DNA of 64,000 nucleotides from Rotaria socialis (GCA_905331475.1 CAJNYU010001875.1:186001-250000), one strand, 5' to 3'; positions 49,003-62,945 are shown, numbered from the stretch's first letter. Notes: a model not told the origin generated them from the letters alone. Numbers and translations: made by a program.

Positions 49003-49762
49003 TTAATTAATTGGTTTTGCAACAGCAGCAATGGTTTGTTGGATGATTCCTTGAAAGTCAGAGATAAGAGCATGGATGTGTGTTTGAACAAGGTTAACAA
49101 GTGGTTGTAAAAACTAAAAATATACATTCGGAATAAGTTTCAATGATTGATTTGATTTTCAGCAATTCCTTACTTCAACACCAAGATTTAAACGTGAAAC
49201 TGCTTCTTCAGCTGCATCACCAGCGCGAACGAATTCAATACGGGCAAAGTCTGCTTTTTGGATCCACTAGAAAAACAAATTATATGAAACATTATTCAAG
49301 AAGCCAAACAATTCCATCGGGAAAACTTACACTTTCAGCATGGTTAACAATTTGAAGAAAAACTTGAAATAATTGTTGATAGATTTCTTTGATTTTGCCA
49401 ACAAATGGAGTCAAAATCTTATTTAAAAAAAGCAAATAAAGTCTTTCGTCTTTCTAATTGATTATTGTCTTTTTTTCTTACTTGGCCTAAATTAAAGTTT
49501 GCGAGGCTGCTGAGGTCTCGTTTACCAATACCGCCAAAAAGACCTGAAAAAAGACTGGTTATTTGACTGTTAAGTAATGATACTGCATCTATTTGAAAGA
49601 AAACTATGAGAAAATATAGTAAACTAGTTTTTACTACGAACTGTTAAGCATTGAGTTGAGCATAGGGTTGAGCAAGTTTTCTTCAAGAAATTGTGTTGAA
49701 ATGCCTTGACCATAGCTTAAGCCAAAGCAGCAAAGGAGAGCGACTAATACGATGCACTTCAT
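49003..49762 (-). CDS. Small secreted helical protein, uncharacterised
   Basis: ATG at 49760-49762 gives the signal peptide MKCIVLVALLCCFGLSYGQG. About five exons follow: ISTQFLEENLLNPMLNSMLN, LFGGIGKRDLSSLANFNLGQ, ILTPFVGKIKEIYQQLFQVF, WIQKADFARIEFVRAGDAAE, FLQPLVNLVQTHIHALISDF and a final KPIN with stop at 49003-49005. After the signal the chain is made of amphipathic helices without cysteines, about 160 residues in total. KRD looks like a possible dibasic cleavage point. I recognise no family; it is probably extracellular. Confidence 0.72.
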
Positions 49763-50272
49763 TTTAACGAAGGTAAATTTTTGATGATTTGAAGCGTTGA
49801 AGCAGAGTTTATCAAAGCAGATTTATCGAATAAAAATACCATCGTTTTTGCTAATTTATAAGGACGCTTTCATCAAGTTGAGAAAATCGACATCTGTGTA
49901 CACCTACGTGATTCCCACTCACTATTTTGGTAAATTAGCGTGCGAAAAATGAAATAGTTCGATGCTTTCAAAACAGCTGCATATGATAAAAATAATGCTG
50001 CTTGTTAATATTGACTCGGAAAAGATCTCAAATACGAGCACGTGCCTTCAATATCATAAATCAATCAGCGAAAACAACAATGATAAGATGGTTTTAATCG
50101 GTTTTTAGTTTCTGTTTCAAGAGAAAGAAAGCTTTATCGCTTCATTTTTAATAATTGAAATACCAACGATCAATATTAATAGAGTATTTGTCAATAATAG
50201 AGCAGTGCTTTCTGTTCTTTTATCATTTCAATTTTAAATCAATAGTACTGCGCTTTTTTTTTTATTTATTAT
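49763..50272. other. Spacer between minus-strand genes
   Basis: About 500 bp, A+T-rich, no gene recognised. It should hold the promoter of the secreted-protein gene. Confidence 0.45.
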
Positions 50273-50764
50273 TTATTCTTCTTTCTCATATTCTAGCGGT
50301 GTCAATGTTCGGTGAGAAAAAATGGCTTTTTCATGTCCATGACAATCAAAAAGTTTATTAATGCTCCATTGTCGAGCCGTATTCCATGTTAATAATTTTG
50401 TCTTGATTGTAACAAATGTCTGCTGTTGTTCATGTTCTTCTGATGATTGATTGGATTCCATTTCATTTGATGGTGACATAGACGTTGCAATACTCGACCA
50501 TAATTCTATTGTTGCCAACGGTGGAATAATAAATTTATCTGTAAATGTATATCGAAGAAATTTTTGAGAATTTGTTTGTCGTTCAATGTACCATCCGGTT
50601 AGATCGTATGATTTCTTTGGACTAATATTATCAATTATAATAACATCACCTGAAGGTGAACATCCATTAAACATAACAGGACCTTTTGAATGACGACGAA
50701 AAATAGTTTTGGTGTGAATAAATTCGTCCTTAATGTTATCTTCGATATCCATCATCTTGGCCAT
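50273..50764 (-). CDS. Stand-alone lamin-tail-domain protein
   Basis: A single-exon 163-residue frame with an Ig-like lamin tail domain: PVMFNGCSPSGDVIIIDNIS, KKSYDLTGWYIERQTNSQKF and LRYTFTDKFIIPPLATIELW, then an acidic insertion (NEMESNQSSEEHEQQQ) and LLTWNTARQWSINKLFDCHG. These correspond to the LTD strands with GW and, at the end, the W-N-T region found in lamins. There is no coiled-coil rod, nuclear localisation signal or CaaX box, so it cannot form filaments itself. The nearest known type is LMNTD1-like. It could be nuclear-envelope or ciliary associated; that is speculation. Confidence 0.78.
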   Translation of the reverse strand: MAKMMDIEDNIKDEFIHTKTIFRRHSKGPVMFNGCSPSGDVIIIDNISPKKSYDLTGWYIERQTNSQKFLRYTFTDKFIIPPLATIELWSSIATSMSPSNEMESNQSSEEHEQQQTFVTIKTKLLTWNTARQWSINKLFDCHGHEKAIFSHRTLTPLEYEKEE

Positions 50765-53361
50765 TTTTATTTCATATTTTATGTTCAGTTATTAATCGTC
50801 TAGTTATAATTACGACTGATGTGTGAAGTAAAAACGAGAAGATATAACAAACTAGTCAAGCGTTGCTGATAGTTGCGCTCATCGAATTCGATTGCCTCAT
50901 CATTGCCGATTCAAAAAGAGAAGAGAAAAAAACGGCGATATAGATACACGATATAAGAGAAACAAAGCGGCGCAGGAAAGAATAATGGTGAAAAGTAAAA
51001 GTTTTTTTTATAATAAAGCAAAAGTGTATAATTTTCCAAGGAAGCTGACAGACGTGCATTTTTTTTCTTGTTCTTTTTCTCGTCCACGATTCCTTACTTT
51101 TCTTCTCTTCTGATTTCATCATTCTTTCGTTGCTGATCCTTTTTTTTTCTTGTAAGTTGTGTACTTGACAATAAAAAAAATTAGTTCATACGGCTAGTCA
51201 ACCATCATCTTGAGAAATTATAATTATAATCAAATACTTTTCTACTTCACTTTCATCTTTGAGACTACAATGAAGGATAAATACTGCTATTTCATTAATA
51301 AACAATCTCAATCGGTGAACGTCATCGAGTATGAAACATGAAATTTTCTTTGGTTATCATGCCCAATTGTAAATTGTATTATCCTTCAATTTTTTTTTGA
51401 ATTTACTATTCAACAAGCATGTCACGTATCTATTAACTTTCATCCTTCAGTCTATCGAGAAAGAAACAACTCCAGATTGTGGCTAGATGAAAATCACAAA
51501 GTTTTACGGAAGATTAAAACTAGAAAGCTCTTTGTACTATCGAATGACTGCTATCAAGAGTTGTTCAAATTGATGTAACCATCTGCTTTTGCATTCTTTC
51601 TGTACAAAAGCAAGATAAGATAGACGAAAGAGTGAATTCATGTAGAATTCTTCTGAAAGTGGCGCTCAAGACATTTTGAATACACATACAGTCAAGGCAC
51701 ATTGTGTGTAACAATAATAATAATTTTTCAATCATACTCTTGCTTTGTTTTCTAAGCAAATCCTTCAATACAAAAAAAAAGAATAATCAGCACGATTTTC
51801 GTTTTGCCTTGTAAATAGTTTAGCTTCAGGATATGTTTTCAAGATGGCCTAGACATTTTTATGGACACATGGGTGTATGAAAATGGTGTAAGAGAAAAAT
51901 TTAAAGAATATATAAACATATTTTCTTTGGATTTAATTTATTTATTGATAACGATTGGCAACAATATTTTGGTTTTTCTCCTGCCACGTGTTGATCTGCT
52001 CTTCATGAATCTCCCTAGTCTATACAATAAAGATTTTTCTCTAGTATATTCTCATTATTGCATTTGCTTAGTAAACTGAACGTAGGGAATATAAAATCAT
52101 GGTTGGTACTTTATACTTGTAAGACTTAGAAGATTGTCTTGGTACAATCGTGGAGCATTGTTCATCTAGAGAAGAGCTAAAATTGTTACGCTAAATAATA
52201 CCTGCTGATTTAGATAAATTTATTCAGTGACCAAAACGCATATCAGTATGATCTAAGTTTCCTTTCGACACATTGTATCATCAAGGGTAGCGTAAGCATT
52301 GACCAAAACCGTGGCAATAGGATTTACTACATAATTCCATACAGCAATAAATAGTTATTTTAAAATTTCTCTTTATTCAATGCTCAACAGAACTATAGCA
52401 ACAAAATGATGGTGACCAACGCTATTGCTAGCATGAGATTCTCCAAATCTGTTCTGCAAAAATTATTTGGCTGCGCTTAGTTAAAGTAAATACGTGATAC
52501 ATGCAATATGAGTTTTCATGCAGTAGAAACTCTCATGTAACATTCAAGTTTTTTTTCCTTGGACTATTGAAAAGTTCAATCTCCTTTACATTTTACATTG
52601 CTGCATGTGAGATTTTCGACAGATTACTGTAAGAAAACTCTGGTCAAGAGTGGCTTGTCTTGCTTGACACTATTGCAGTATTTCTATGTAAATTACTTTG
52701 ACCTAAGATATTTGCCTTAAATTCGATTTTACCATACTACACAGCTTTTGTTTAAAAGTTCACTTAGCATGATGTCGCTCATGATGGTTGAACAAAATGG
52801 TTGGTTAATAGAAAATAACAAATAGAAATGAGAGTAAACAATAAATAAAGTTTCGATAGAAAAAATGAACTTTTCAGACTTGAACACACTTTAAATGCGA
52901 TATTTTCATGTTTAAATTGATCTTCTCCCTTCGCTATATGTGATATAACATGAAAAATCCATTCTTCATCGATTTTAATGATTTTTTCCAACATGAACAG
53001 TTGAATTCTCATGATTTATCCATAGAATATGACGGAAAACCTCATGTGATATCTAAGATCTGAGGTGTTTAGCTGACTGAAGTTGTATATACGCTAGTAT
53101 TTCATGTTTAATAACTTCTATAATGCAAGATTTCGATTGTATCTAAAAGTTTCAAGATATAACCTTAACTTCGAGTTAAGATCTCACTATTCCAGAAAAT
53201 TTGGAACCTATATCAATAGAATGAGCTTCAATAATTCATCAAAAACAGTTCTTTTGAATTTTATGAAGTATGTTGTCATCAATTAACATATATAAAATCT
53301 CGTAATAACGATTTATAATTACCTTTAACCACTTCTAGATTTCTCTAATCAGATAACAAAC
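50765..53361. other. Long intergenic spacer, no gene seen
   Basis: About 2.6 kb; frames at 50856-51122 (minus), 51565-51768 (minus) and 51861-52079 (plus) lack recognisable similarity. The last 50 bp before the EF-Tu start has TTCTAG and AATCAG, possible acceptors. Confidence 0.5.
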
Positions 53362-55600
53362 ATGTTAAACGCAAGAGCGATGTTTTGTGTACGACAATTG
53401 ACGCCGACTTATCGTCATCTTGTGCAGGTATACAGAAAAATCAAATTTTGAAATAAATTCACTGCTTATTTGTATGCGGGAAAAAATGAGAATGATCTAA
53501 ATATTTATAATACTAAAAATAGTATTGATCTAGAAAAGCATAGTAGAAAAAAACTCTCGCTTTCTATGTTAATAAATAACAATAAATCATTTTTAGCAAC
53601 CCATCACTGATATGTCGTTAATAAATGCATATTTTCGACGATGTCTTGCTCAAGTTGTTGTCGAAAAAAAAACTTTCAAACGTGATAAACCACATATCAA
53701 CATCGGTACAATTGGCCACGTAGATCATGGCAAAACAACTCTCACAGCTGCTATTACTCGAAGTAAGATCAAAGAAAAGCTATTATGAATTTTAAGTTGA
53801 CTTCTGTTTTTAAATACAAATAGTTCTCAGTGAAAAAAAATTAGCCAAAATAAAAAAATATGAAGACATCGATAATGCACCTGAAGAGAAAAAACGTGGT
53901 ATTACAATCAATGCTGCACATATTGAATATTCAACAAATAATCGACATTACGGCCATGTTGACTGCCCTGGTCATGCAGATTATATTAAAGTATGTTTTA
54001 ATGAAAAGCAAACATTCAATTGATCTTGGTTTTATTTTAAGAATATGATTACAGGCTCATCTCAGATGGACGGTGCAATACTCGTAGTCGCTGCAACCGA
54101 TGGTGTCATGCCGCAAACACGTGAACATCTTCTTCTTGCTAAACAAGTTAATAGAAATAGTCGATTTTTAGTCATCTATTATTATCATTGTTATGTATAG
54201 ATTGGTATAGAGAAAATCGTTGTTTTTATGAATAAAGCAGATGCAGCTGATAATGAAATGATTGAATTAGTGAGTTTTCGAATTGTTTATTGAGTATATT
54301 TTTATAATAAAATCTATTTGTTCAGGTTGAACTTGAATTACGAGAATTGTTAACACAAATCGGGTTCGATGGTGAAAAAACTCCGATTATATCTGGTTCA
54401 GCACTATGCGCACTTGAAGTATATAAAGACATTAAATTGCTTTTTTCTATTTAAGAAATTTCCTTTTCAGGATCGAGATCCTAAATTAGGCAAAGAAACT
54501 GTATTAAAATTACTCGAAGCTGTTGATACCTATATCCCTGTACCACCACGAGCAGTTGATCAACCATTTCTATTACCGGTTGAACATGTTTATTCAATAC
54601 CAAGTATGAATGAAAAGAAGAAGGAAAAAGAATCATACAAACAAATCTTTTTTTTCATTTTTAGACAAAGGTACCATTGTTACTGGACGTGTTGAACGTG
54701 GTAGTGCGAAAAAAGGCGATCAAATTGAAGTTGTTGGACATAATAAAATCAATAAAGGAATTCTCGGAGGTAAAACATAGAATCATGTATTTTTACTAAA
54801 GGAAGTACTTAGCGTTCGGGATTCAATCAAAACGTTTCTGCATCGCGAATAAGATGTCTTCATACTCAACGCTAAATATCTTTAGCGAATAACATTCATT
54901 CTAAGAAACTTTGCATTCACACGATTCTCTCTGTAGGAATTTGTTTTTTTTTCTGTAATCTTTAAACGCATATCTTTTCAATACATAAAGAAAAAGGAAT
55001 AATTTCATTCAAGGTTTGGAAATGTTTCATCAAACGATTGAGCAAGCTCTGCCAGGTGATCAATTAGGTCTATTGTTGAAAAATGTTCGAAAAGAAGATA
55101 TTCGCCGAGGTGTATTTGTTGGTAAACCTGGATCATTAAAAATGCACAATAAATTTGATTGTCAAGTTAGTGAAAGAAAATTCATTAAAAAAAAACTTTT
55201 TTTTTTGTTTATTTTCATTGGATTCTTTAGGCTTATTTCTTGTCGAAAGAAGAAGGTGGCCGTGAAGAACCGATTCCAAAAGAATTTGTATTGACAATGT
55301 ATTGCCGAACATATGATATTGGTGTTAAAGGTATTATTCCTGAAGGCCGTGAAATGATTATGCCAGGCGAAGATGTAACATTAACATTATATTCAAGCAA
55401 ACGAATGGTTTGTTGTCACCTGTTGTTGAAAGAAAGTATTGTTTATTTTCCTATCGTAAAATATTTAGGTTATGGAAAAAGGTGCTCGATTTACGCTACG
55501 TGATGCAGATAATAAAACAGTTGGAACTGGTGTTGTGACTAATATACATCCAGATCCTACGCCAGAAGAATTGAAAAAATTCTGGAAGCGAGCAGCTTAA
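53362..55600 (+). CDS. TUFM: Mitochondrial elongation factor Tu
   Basis: GTPase that delivers aminoacyl-tRNA to mitochondrial ribosomes. Exon 1 encodes [20 protein letters not shown], a basic mitochondrial presequence. Exon 2 has [20 protein letters not shown], i.e. the G1 P-loop GHVDHGKT. Later are [14 protein letters not shown] (G2), DCPGHADY (G3), NKAD (G4) and SGSAL (G5), domain 2 ([20 protein letters not shown], then [20 protein letters not shown]) and domain 3 ([37 protein letters not shown]). It ends KKFWKRAA, stop 55598-55600. About ten exons. No break seen. Bacterial-like sequence is expected for this organellar gene, not transfer. Confidence 0.96.
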
Positions 55601-58198
55601 AAACCAAATATACTGTTTCTGTTTTTTTTTCATTTACAAGTTTTCATATGTGTAAAGATTTTTCAAAATAAAAATCAAATGGTACACACGATCTAAATGA
55701 AATTTGAATTGATATTTCAGAAAAAAATATGAACTGAAATTATATCGCATTTTTGAGGAAGTGTATTCAAATACGTAAAGAATATTTTTGAACATACTAA
55801 ATTGCCATAGAGTACTGCAACCATATTTTTGTATCGACATTGACATGTGGAAATTTTTTTCTCATGCACTATATTTAGACTGTTTTTAAGAACCAATAGT
55901 ATTATTTAATCGTGGAACTTAAGAAACCAAAATTAGAAAAAATTAATTTCTTTCTAATTTATATATTAGAAACATCTGCTTTTATTTATCCGCTTAATCA
56001 TAGAAAATGAGATTTCTTCGATATTTTGATCCAAAATGTAAGAAATTCATGGCACACACACTTTGGGTTTTAACACAGGGGAATACAATACAAACACTAG
56101 GCAATTTAGATAAAGGATAAATTTAGAATTTTCTATTTATTAAGTAATCTGTTTTAAATAGACTTATAAAATATCTGTAATACGCATTTCATTATGAATA
56201 GAATTATTTTTTCTTTGGAGCACGTGAAATGTAAAATGACAAGAAGTAGATATTCTTCATATTATGTTTCCTTCAAAACGACTATTTGACTTGATTACAA
56301 ATATCAATTCAGGTAGGAAAAGTAGTTCGTTATCAGACGGATAGATATTGCCAGCCTCCATGGATGAACAACAGGAAAGTTTTCAAACGTGAACATTAAT
56401 TGCTTAACAGTAACAACAAGGCGTAGTTATGATTTTATGTAAAGGGTTTCCTCGGCAACATTCATACAAAAACAACGCATCACGGCCAGACCCTGCGAGA
56501 GTAAAAGATGCCAATAATCGAGAACCCTGTGTGATTATAAAACCAATCAGTAGGGTAAATTTTCGAATTTCTTACACATTTTGTGAAAATTAGCAATGTT
56601 CTTTCCGCTCTCTCAAACACTCTTAAATCATGCCAAGGTTTTTGAACCAGTGAATGAATTTAAGGGTGTTTGTAAACGAATGTTTTTGACAGTCAACATA
56701 TGCTAAACAACTTGTATGTTGGAACACCTGCAAGTTATCTGTGTGAGACAAAAACTATTTCTTTATCTAAGAAACTTTGCTTCTGTTGTTGTAACATTAT
56801 TTATTCAAAATATACAACCTAATCAAAGTTTGATATTTAACTGGCAGTTAGGATGCATGCAAAACATCTAATGAGCACGATACTATCTCTACAGATATCA
56901 CTGCACCCGATGATACAATCAGGATATTGTACACCGAAATTACGTTTGAGAAACAACTCTCTTTATTAGTCACCTGTTAAATGTAATAAAGCATGAATCA
57001 CTATCGAAAAGAACTGGAATTTCATGAAAAACTTTTGAGCATCATGAAAATAGCTCTGCCACCGTGCCATCTAAACTTGATTTGCAATCATTTTTACTTC
57101 ATGAAATACTGCAACAGAAATGGTTGATGCTCATTGTTTTGGAAGGCTGTCGGAAACACTTGCGACGTCTCACACAACGTACATCACGAAGACAACGTTT
57201 TTAATTATCACCAAAATGTGTGTCAATGACATGTGAACGATATTCTCCTGTCTTATGCAGACATCATGAAAGATAATTATTTTTAAAACTAGGATTTCCA
57301 ACGGATTCTTCTCATTTGTCGGAAACTGTAATATCTGTATTAATAATAAAATATATCCCTTAAATTGTTAATTTTTGTGACACCATGAGCAGGATGATAG
57401 TTCGAAGAACAATCTTAGTGTCAAACTTATTGTTTCTTGCTATTATTTATAAAGTCAATAGATAGGTAGGCTAAGTTCTATGCATGAATACGATGATTGA
57501 AGACTCCTTTTTCAAACTATTTCAACAGAAAAATGACATAAATCTGATTTGAATTTCTTGCTATTTTCATTATAGCTCCTGTTTATAACAGCTAATAGTT
57601 TAAGTGTCTGGACGTGAGCTCACCATGTTTCATTATGCCCACGAAACGACAGAGACCAAAATCGAAGCAAAGAAGGCTAAAAAGTTTTCCAATCGTGCCC
57701 AGAAATGGATTTTCCTGACATAATGCGAATGAATTTATGATGACTTGTCAATTAGCCTCGATTATCTGACAGAAAAACACACTTTGTTTATATAGACTAA
57801 AGCAATAAGTGAAGGTTTACATAAATACAACTATTTCCAATAAAAGAATTCATTTTCATAATTATTACAACTAATTAAATCAAGGTTTTGTCTGCAAAAA
57901 ATCTTCAGCAAGGTCGAAATAATATTATTTATATGCTTTTGCAAGCAATAAAATCGTTTTAAACAACAATAAAGCACTAATTTGATTTTCCTTTCCTTCA
58001 AAAGAAATTCCCTCAATGTTCTTACCATCGCCACAAAAAAAATGAGGGAATGAACGAGAAAGATAAGTTTTTCCTTTTTTTCCTAGTAACCTATGCCAGA
58101 GAAGTCATCGTTAAGGTGTGTTATCAAGTAATGGCATCATAACGACACTACCATAATATATATATACATAATAAACATACTAGCTGACATCTATCAAA
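55601..58198. other. Intergenic spacer, no gene seen
   Basis: About 2.6 kb. The minus-strand frame at 55634-55846 is unsupported. No terminal repeats found by eye. Confidence 0.5.
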
Positions 58199-60047
58199 AT
58201 GGATCTAAAATATGCCGGTAGGGATATACCATGGGCACTTCCGTTTGGTGATCATTTACATTCAACAAATTCAGAAAATAATAGTAAAGTGACGTGTAAT
58301 AGAATAGTCTCGATATTATTTCTATGGATTTAGGTAACGAATTAAAAACTATTGCTCATCGATATGGTTTTCAAGCGTTCGACGAACAACTTACAACTTC
58401 AGATACCAATTCAAAATGGACGAATCCCGGCGTTGTCTTTACTGATAAAACAATTGGTTCCGATTTAACTGCAATTCAAAATACAGGTTTGAAAAATTTT
58501 CTCAAACATCCTCACGAAAAATATTCGTATAAAAATCTAGACTTTCATGATGATCATGGTCATACATTTTGCTATTTATGTTCAATCAATCAACATAAAC
58601 ATGAACGAACTAAGCCACGTGATGAATCTAAAGTAAATATTGAACTCAATTTATTTTTGAATAATTCATCTCTATCTTTTTTTTATTAAGAAACGTACTC
58701 TTACTCCATATAAAAATCCAAAAGCTAGATTACCATCGTTCTCATCATCCGATCAAATAAAACAAAATTTATCATCAGATTTTATATCTTATCGATTTAT
58801 TGTACGAACAGGTACACAAAAAAATAGCGGCACACAAGCAAAAGTGATCAAACCAAAAATTTATCAAAAAAATATTTCTTATTTTTTTGCTTTTCTCTTC
58901 AAGGTATTTTTATATTTGTATGGAACTGAAAGTAATTGGACATCAGTTCATTTACAAAAACATAGCAATTTGAATTCATCAACATCGAATGATGGTTTTC
59001 CAAGTGGTTCTGTTCGAACATTTTGTTTTAAAGGTCCTAATATTGGCCAATTACATCATTTGAATGTTAATGTAAATAATAAAATGAGTTATTATTTTTC
59101 CGTCCGCTTTTTTTGTTTTAGCTTGTGGGTAGTCGTTCAGATAAAGAATGGTTTTTAAAGGAAATTGAAATAACTAATTTAAATAGTGCCACTACGTGGA
59201 TATGTGAATTTAATTGCTGGTTACCTGAACAAGATGAACAACAAGAAAATGAAATAAAACCAAACTCTACTCATCTACAAACTAAACCATCATTATCAAG
59301 TAAATATTCGACGAAATAAAATCTAATAGGATTTTAATGCGCCGGTTTATATATATATATATCTTTAGTGTATATTCTACAAATTCGTACAGGTGAAAAA
59401 TCACATACCGTTAATAATGGCAATGCTCAAATTAAAATCCGTGGATCAACAAATCGATCGGGTGTTTTGACAATCAAAAATAATCGAGCTAATTTATTTG
59501 AACGAAATCAATTAGATACATTTGCAATCGTCGGTTCCGATCTTGGAGATTTATTAGAAATTACGTAAGCAAAATACTATTCGAATCGATGGAAACGAGA
59601 AAACAAAGAATATCTATTGCTTTTTAGTGCTGAATTAGATAGAAGTCAATCAGCAACGGACTGGCATATAAAGGATATGATAATACATAAATTAATACCG
59701 GATGATGATCATAAACAATCGCAAATCTATTTTCCATTTAATATTTGTCTTAGCAGAAAAGTAAATCAATTTACAGCAAAGAAAGAAATTTGTCCATCAA
59801 CGGACTACCACTTCAAAGGTAACATTTTATTTTCGAATAAAATCTTTCATTTTTTTTCTTTCGTTCATCTATCTAATTAGGTCCCATATGTTATCAAGTG
59901 ACTATGAAAACTGGTAATGTATCTAATGCTAGAACTGATTCTGACGTTTTTATTATGATATATGGAAAAAATGGTCGCACAGCTATTCATCAGCTTAATA
60001 GTCGATTGAATAATGATACCGAAAAAATTACAGCATCAGAATTTATT
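58199..60047 (+). CDS. PLAT-repeat protein (LOXHD1-like), 5' part
   Basis: Eight exons (58199-58283, 58334-58632, 58691-58843, 58904-59071, 59122-59299, 59369-59564, 59628-59818, 59881-60047) join in phase to 479 codons. After an N-terminal region with WALPFGDHL and DDHGHTFCYLCSINQHKHER come three PLAT/LH2 domains starting at about residues 162 (YRFIVRTGTQ), 295 (YILQIRTGEK) and 427 (YQVTMKTGNV). Typical PLAT elements are seen (KVFLYLYGTESNW, GSRSDKEWFLKEIEI, FERNQLDTFAIVGSDLGDLL). LOXHD1-type proteins are arrays of PLAT domains; in vertebrates LOXHD1 is in hair-cell stereocilia. The third domain is incomplete at 60047, where a GTAAGA donor follows. I find no continuation before 64000, so it is truncated or has a long, repeat-filled intron. 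Confidence 0.82.
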
Positions 60048-60701
60048 GTAAGAAATTTTTTCTCATTCATTTTCAACTTTACAATATCAGTTTGAATAAC
60101 ATGAATCATTTTATTTTGTCAGAGATAAGATATACATCAACACTATACAGTTAGTAGATAATTTGAATTCATTCATAAAATCTGATGACTTGGCCTAATC
60201 ACTATTTGCGACTGTCAGCACTTGTAGAGTCTTTTATGCTGACCATTTTCCTAATAAATTATTCAATGTTAAATTTTATTTTCATGGCGACATGAGTCAA
60301 ATAATAGTAACCGCTATTACCTTCCTTTGAAATTATGCATGAAAAACGATACTTCTTTCTCGAAACAAAAAGTGATTGCATAGTACTGTTTATGGAAATT
60401 CAAAGGCTACTTAAATATGTTGATTGCGCATAAAAAACTGTGCTAGAATTTCTGTGAAATTTATAAATTTTCATATTCTGTTGTGATGTTTGTCTGATCA
60501 TACGTGATACACAGGGGGAAGAGAAATGATGAAAAAAGATTTCGAATTAAATAGAAAATTAAACAACTCAATATAAGAATGTTATTAATTCGATAGAGGA
60601 CAATTTGCTCTACAATATTCATTAATCAGTTTTATCCGCACATTTCATTTCATTTCAATTCACAGGCACTCGTTGTTGAAAACATTTATAAATCATAATG
60701 T
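60048..60701. other. Intron or 3' flank of the PLAT gene
   Basis: Reading into the next acceptor-like CAG at about 60120 gives an immediate stop (AGATAA). No further PLAT exon recognised. Confidence 0.4.
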
Positions 60702-60921
60702 CCCAGGTCGTGGAGGTACGGCGGGAAACGGCCGGCAAGCGCTGGAAAGCGGAAGCAGTGTTCCGGTCGGAAATTATCTGATTTTTTTCTGTGGATTCTG
60801 ATCAACTTCCAGCTGGAATAGCGCTTCCACTTCACAGCGCTTTCCCGTGCTTTGCGGCCATATTCTGTGATTTTCCCGACTGGTTTTTACGGTATCCGTC
60901 CTCCGGAATCATTGACCTGGG
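60702..60921. mobile_element. 220-bp element with CCCAGGTC ends
   Basis: CCCAGGTC (60702-60709) is matched inversely by GACCTGGG (60914-60921), and GGAGGTACGG by GTATCCGTCCTCC further in. The interior is G+C-rich against an A+T-rich background and repeats AAACGGCCGG, GCGCTGGAAAGCGG, GCGCTTCC and GCGCTTTCCCG in both orientations. It has no coding capacity. Confidence 0.65.
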
Positions 60922-62037
60922 GTTATTGAGGCATAATTAATAGAGATTATTAAAAGCAAGAAAAGAAAAGAGGTGAAATATATGGGAAAGACAGGCTATA
61001 ATAGATGATTATGAATCATATTTTTGTTGACGAACCGAAATTTTTCACTAACATAAATGAACTCCATTATAGACAAAACAATTCACTTCCGAATGAAAAA
61101 TATTTCGAAATCCGTTCTACACCGTTCTCATTTGGAAATGTTGGATAACGAATTCCACCATCTAACGAAATCTTTCTCTAGCAATTCTGTAAAAAGAATT
61201 TTCTTGGCAATTGCCTAACAACCTGGAATTTTTCTTCTTTTCCTCTGTTTCGAATTTGTTATATATCTTATTATTCTATTTGACTTGCGTGGTCTTTTTA
61301 TTTCGCTAGCTGGTTTTTACTTGTCGCTGCTTCGGACTAAGTTCGTACTGACCTATCTATCCGTACAAGTCTAGCATATATGCTATTAGTGTAGTAGAAA
61401 TAAAACTGGGGTTGAACAAAATATGAGAATGAAATTATGTAATTTTCATTTTAAGCGTTCATTTCCTTTCACATTTAACAGAAAAAACAACAACTTTAGT
61501 TTTAGTCTATTGCTTTTAAAATTAAAATAAGCAATTATTATATAAGGAAATCTTTATCTAAATATTTAAAAACAAAATTGTGCTTACATATTGAATGAAG
61601 AAATCTGCTTTACAGATTAATAGGTATCATGTGAAATATGGTTATATATATATATAGATTTAAAATTTAAATTGTAATATTCAAATAAAAAATTAGATAG
61701 GCTAGACTAATATTTATAGGACGACTTTTTCCGAAATTATTCTCAACAGATATTATAAAATTCCTTTTTTCAAATCAACTATACAAGACACATCCTTGCA
61801 CTTTTAAAGCCAACTATTCGACCCAGAAGCTAACAATATGCTAGCCATCTGCTATCAGTACCTAAAAAGTGTGGCATGAATGACCGATTATATTATCCAT
61901 GTATGAGGCCCTGTCAAATGTACTTGCTTCTTAAATTCTTAGTCCGCTATATTTATTTTTCGAAATTAAAATCAATCTTGTACCTACAATATAAATGCAA
62001 ATGCATTTGTATCGAAACAGATATGTTTTTATGCATA
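60922..62037. other. Spacer between repeat elements
   Basis: No gene or terminal repeats recognised; a (TA)n run lies at about 61644-61657. Confidence 0.45.
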
Positions 62038-62945
62038 AAGGACAGGGGCGTATAAGGTACCAGTTTTGGGCCATGGCCATATTCGGTTAGTTTATGGCTC
62101 ACTAGATGCAGAATTTTACGAGAAATCCTTTGATACCAAAATTAAGTCATTTCGGAAGAATCCACAGCTAGTAGCCTTCATAAAATAAGATGATGTAACT
62201 TTGTCTCGGATACGGTTTTTTGCATTTTCCCCAGATTTCTCGTCTATTTAAATCGGAAAAATTAGAATTTGATAGAAAACAAATAACATATTTGGAATCA
62301 ACATAAAAATTTGAGTGGATTGATGTGCATTTCAGTCTTCTCCAATGAAATATATTTTTCTTGAAAAACTAGCCTGGGGCCACCCCAGGATTCAATGAAA
62401 AATTTAATTTAATACAAACACAATTTCCATCCTAGCAATATAATCTCAAAGAGTATAAAACATTATTACCACACAAAAAAAAATATGCCTAAAGGATGGA
62501 AATTGTGTTTTTATTAAATTTAATTTTCCAATGAAACTCGAGGGGGACTCCAGGCATATTTTTCGAGAAAATTAAAGTTAGTTAGAGAATGTTGAAATAC
62601 ACATCAATCCGCTCAACTTTTTATGTTGATTCCAAATATGTTATTTGTTTTCTATCAAATTCTAATTTTTCCGATTAAAATAGATGAGAAATCTGGGGAA
62701 AATGCAAAAAACCGTATCCGAGATAAAGTTACATCATCTTATTTTATGAAGGTCACTTCTGAAAAAAACCAAAAGTATCTGATTTTGTAGCGCTTTGGTC
62801 AATATTGTAAAGACAATCAAAACCACATTTTATTTTTTTCCTTTATTGAGATATTGCTAAAATAATACGTGTGTCGATTGGAGTTTTTTTTATAACTTTT
62901 ATACTAACCTTGATACACTTTTCATTACTACTCAGCAACGTTTCT

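Noticed and set aside
53362..55600. EF-Tu as a bacterial gene transfer or contaminant
   Set aside because: It has many spliceosomal introns and a mitochondrial presequence; bacterial likeness is normal for TUFM.
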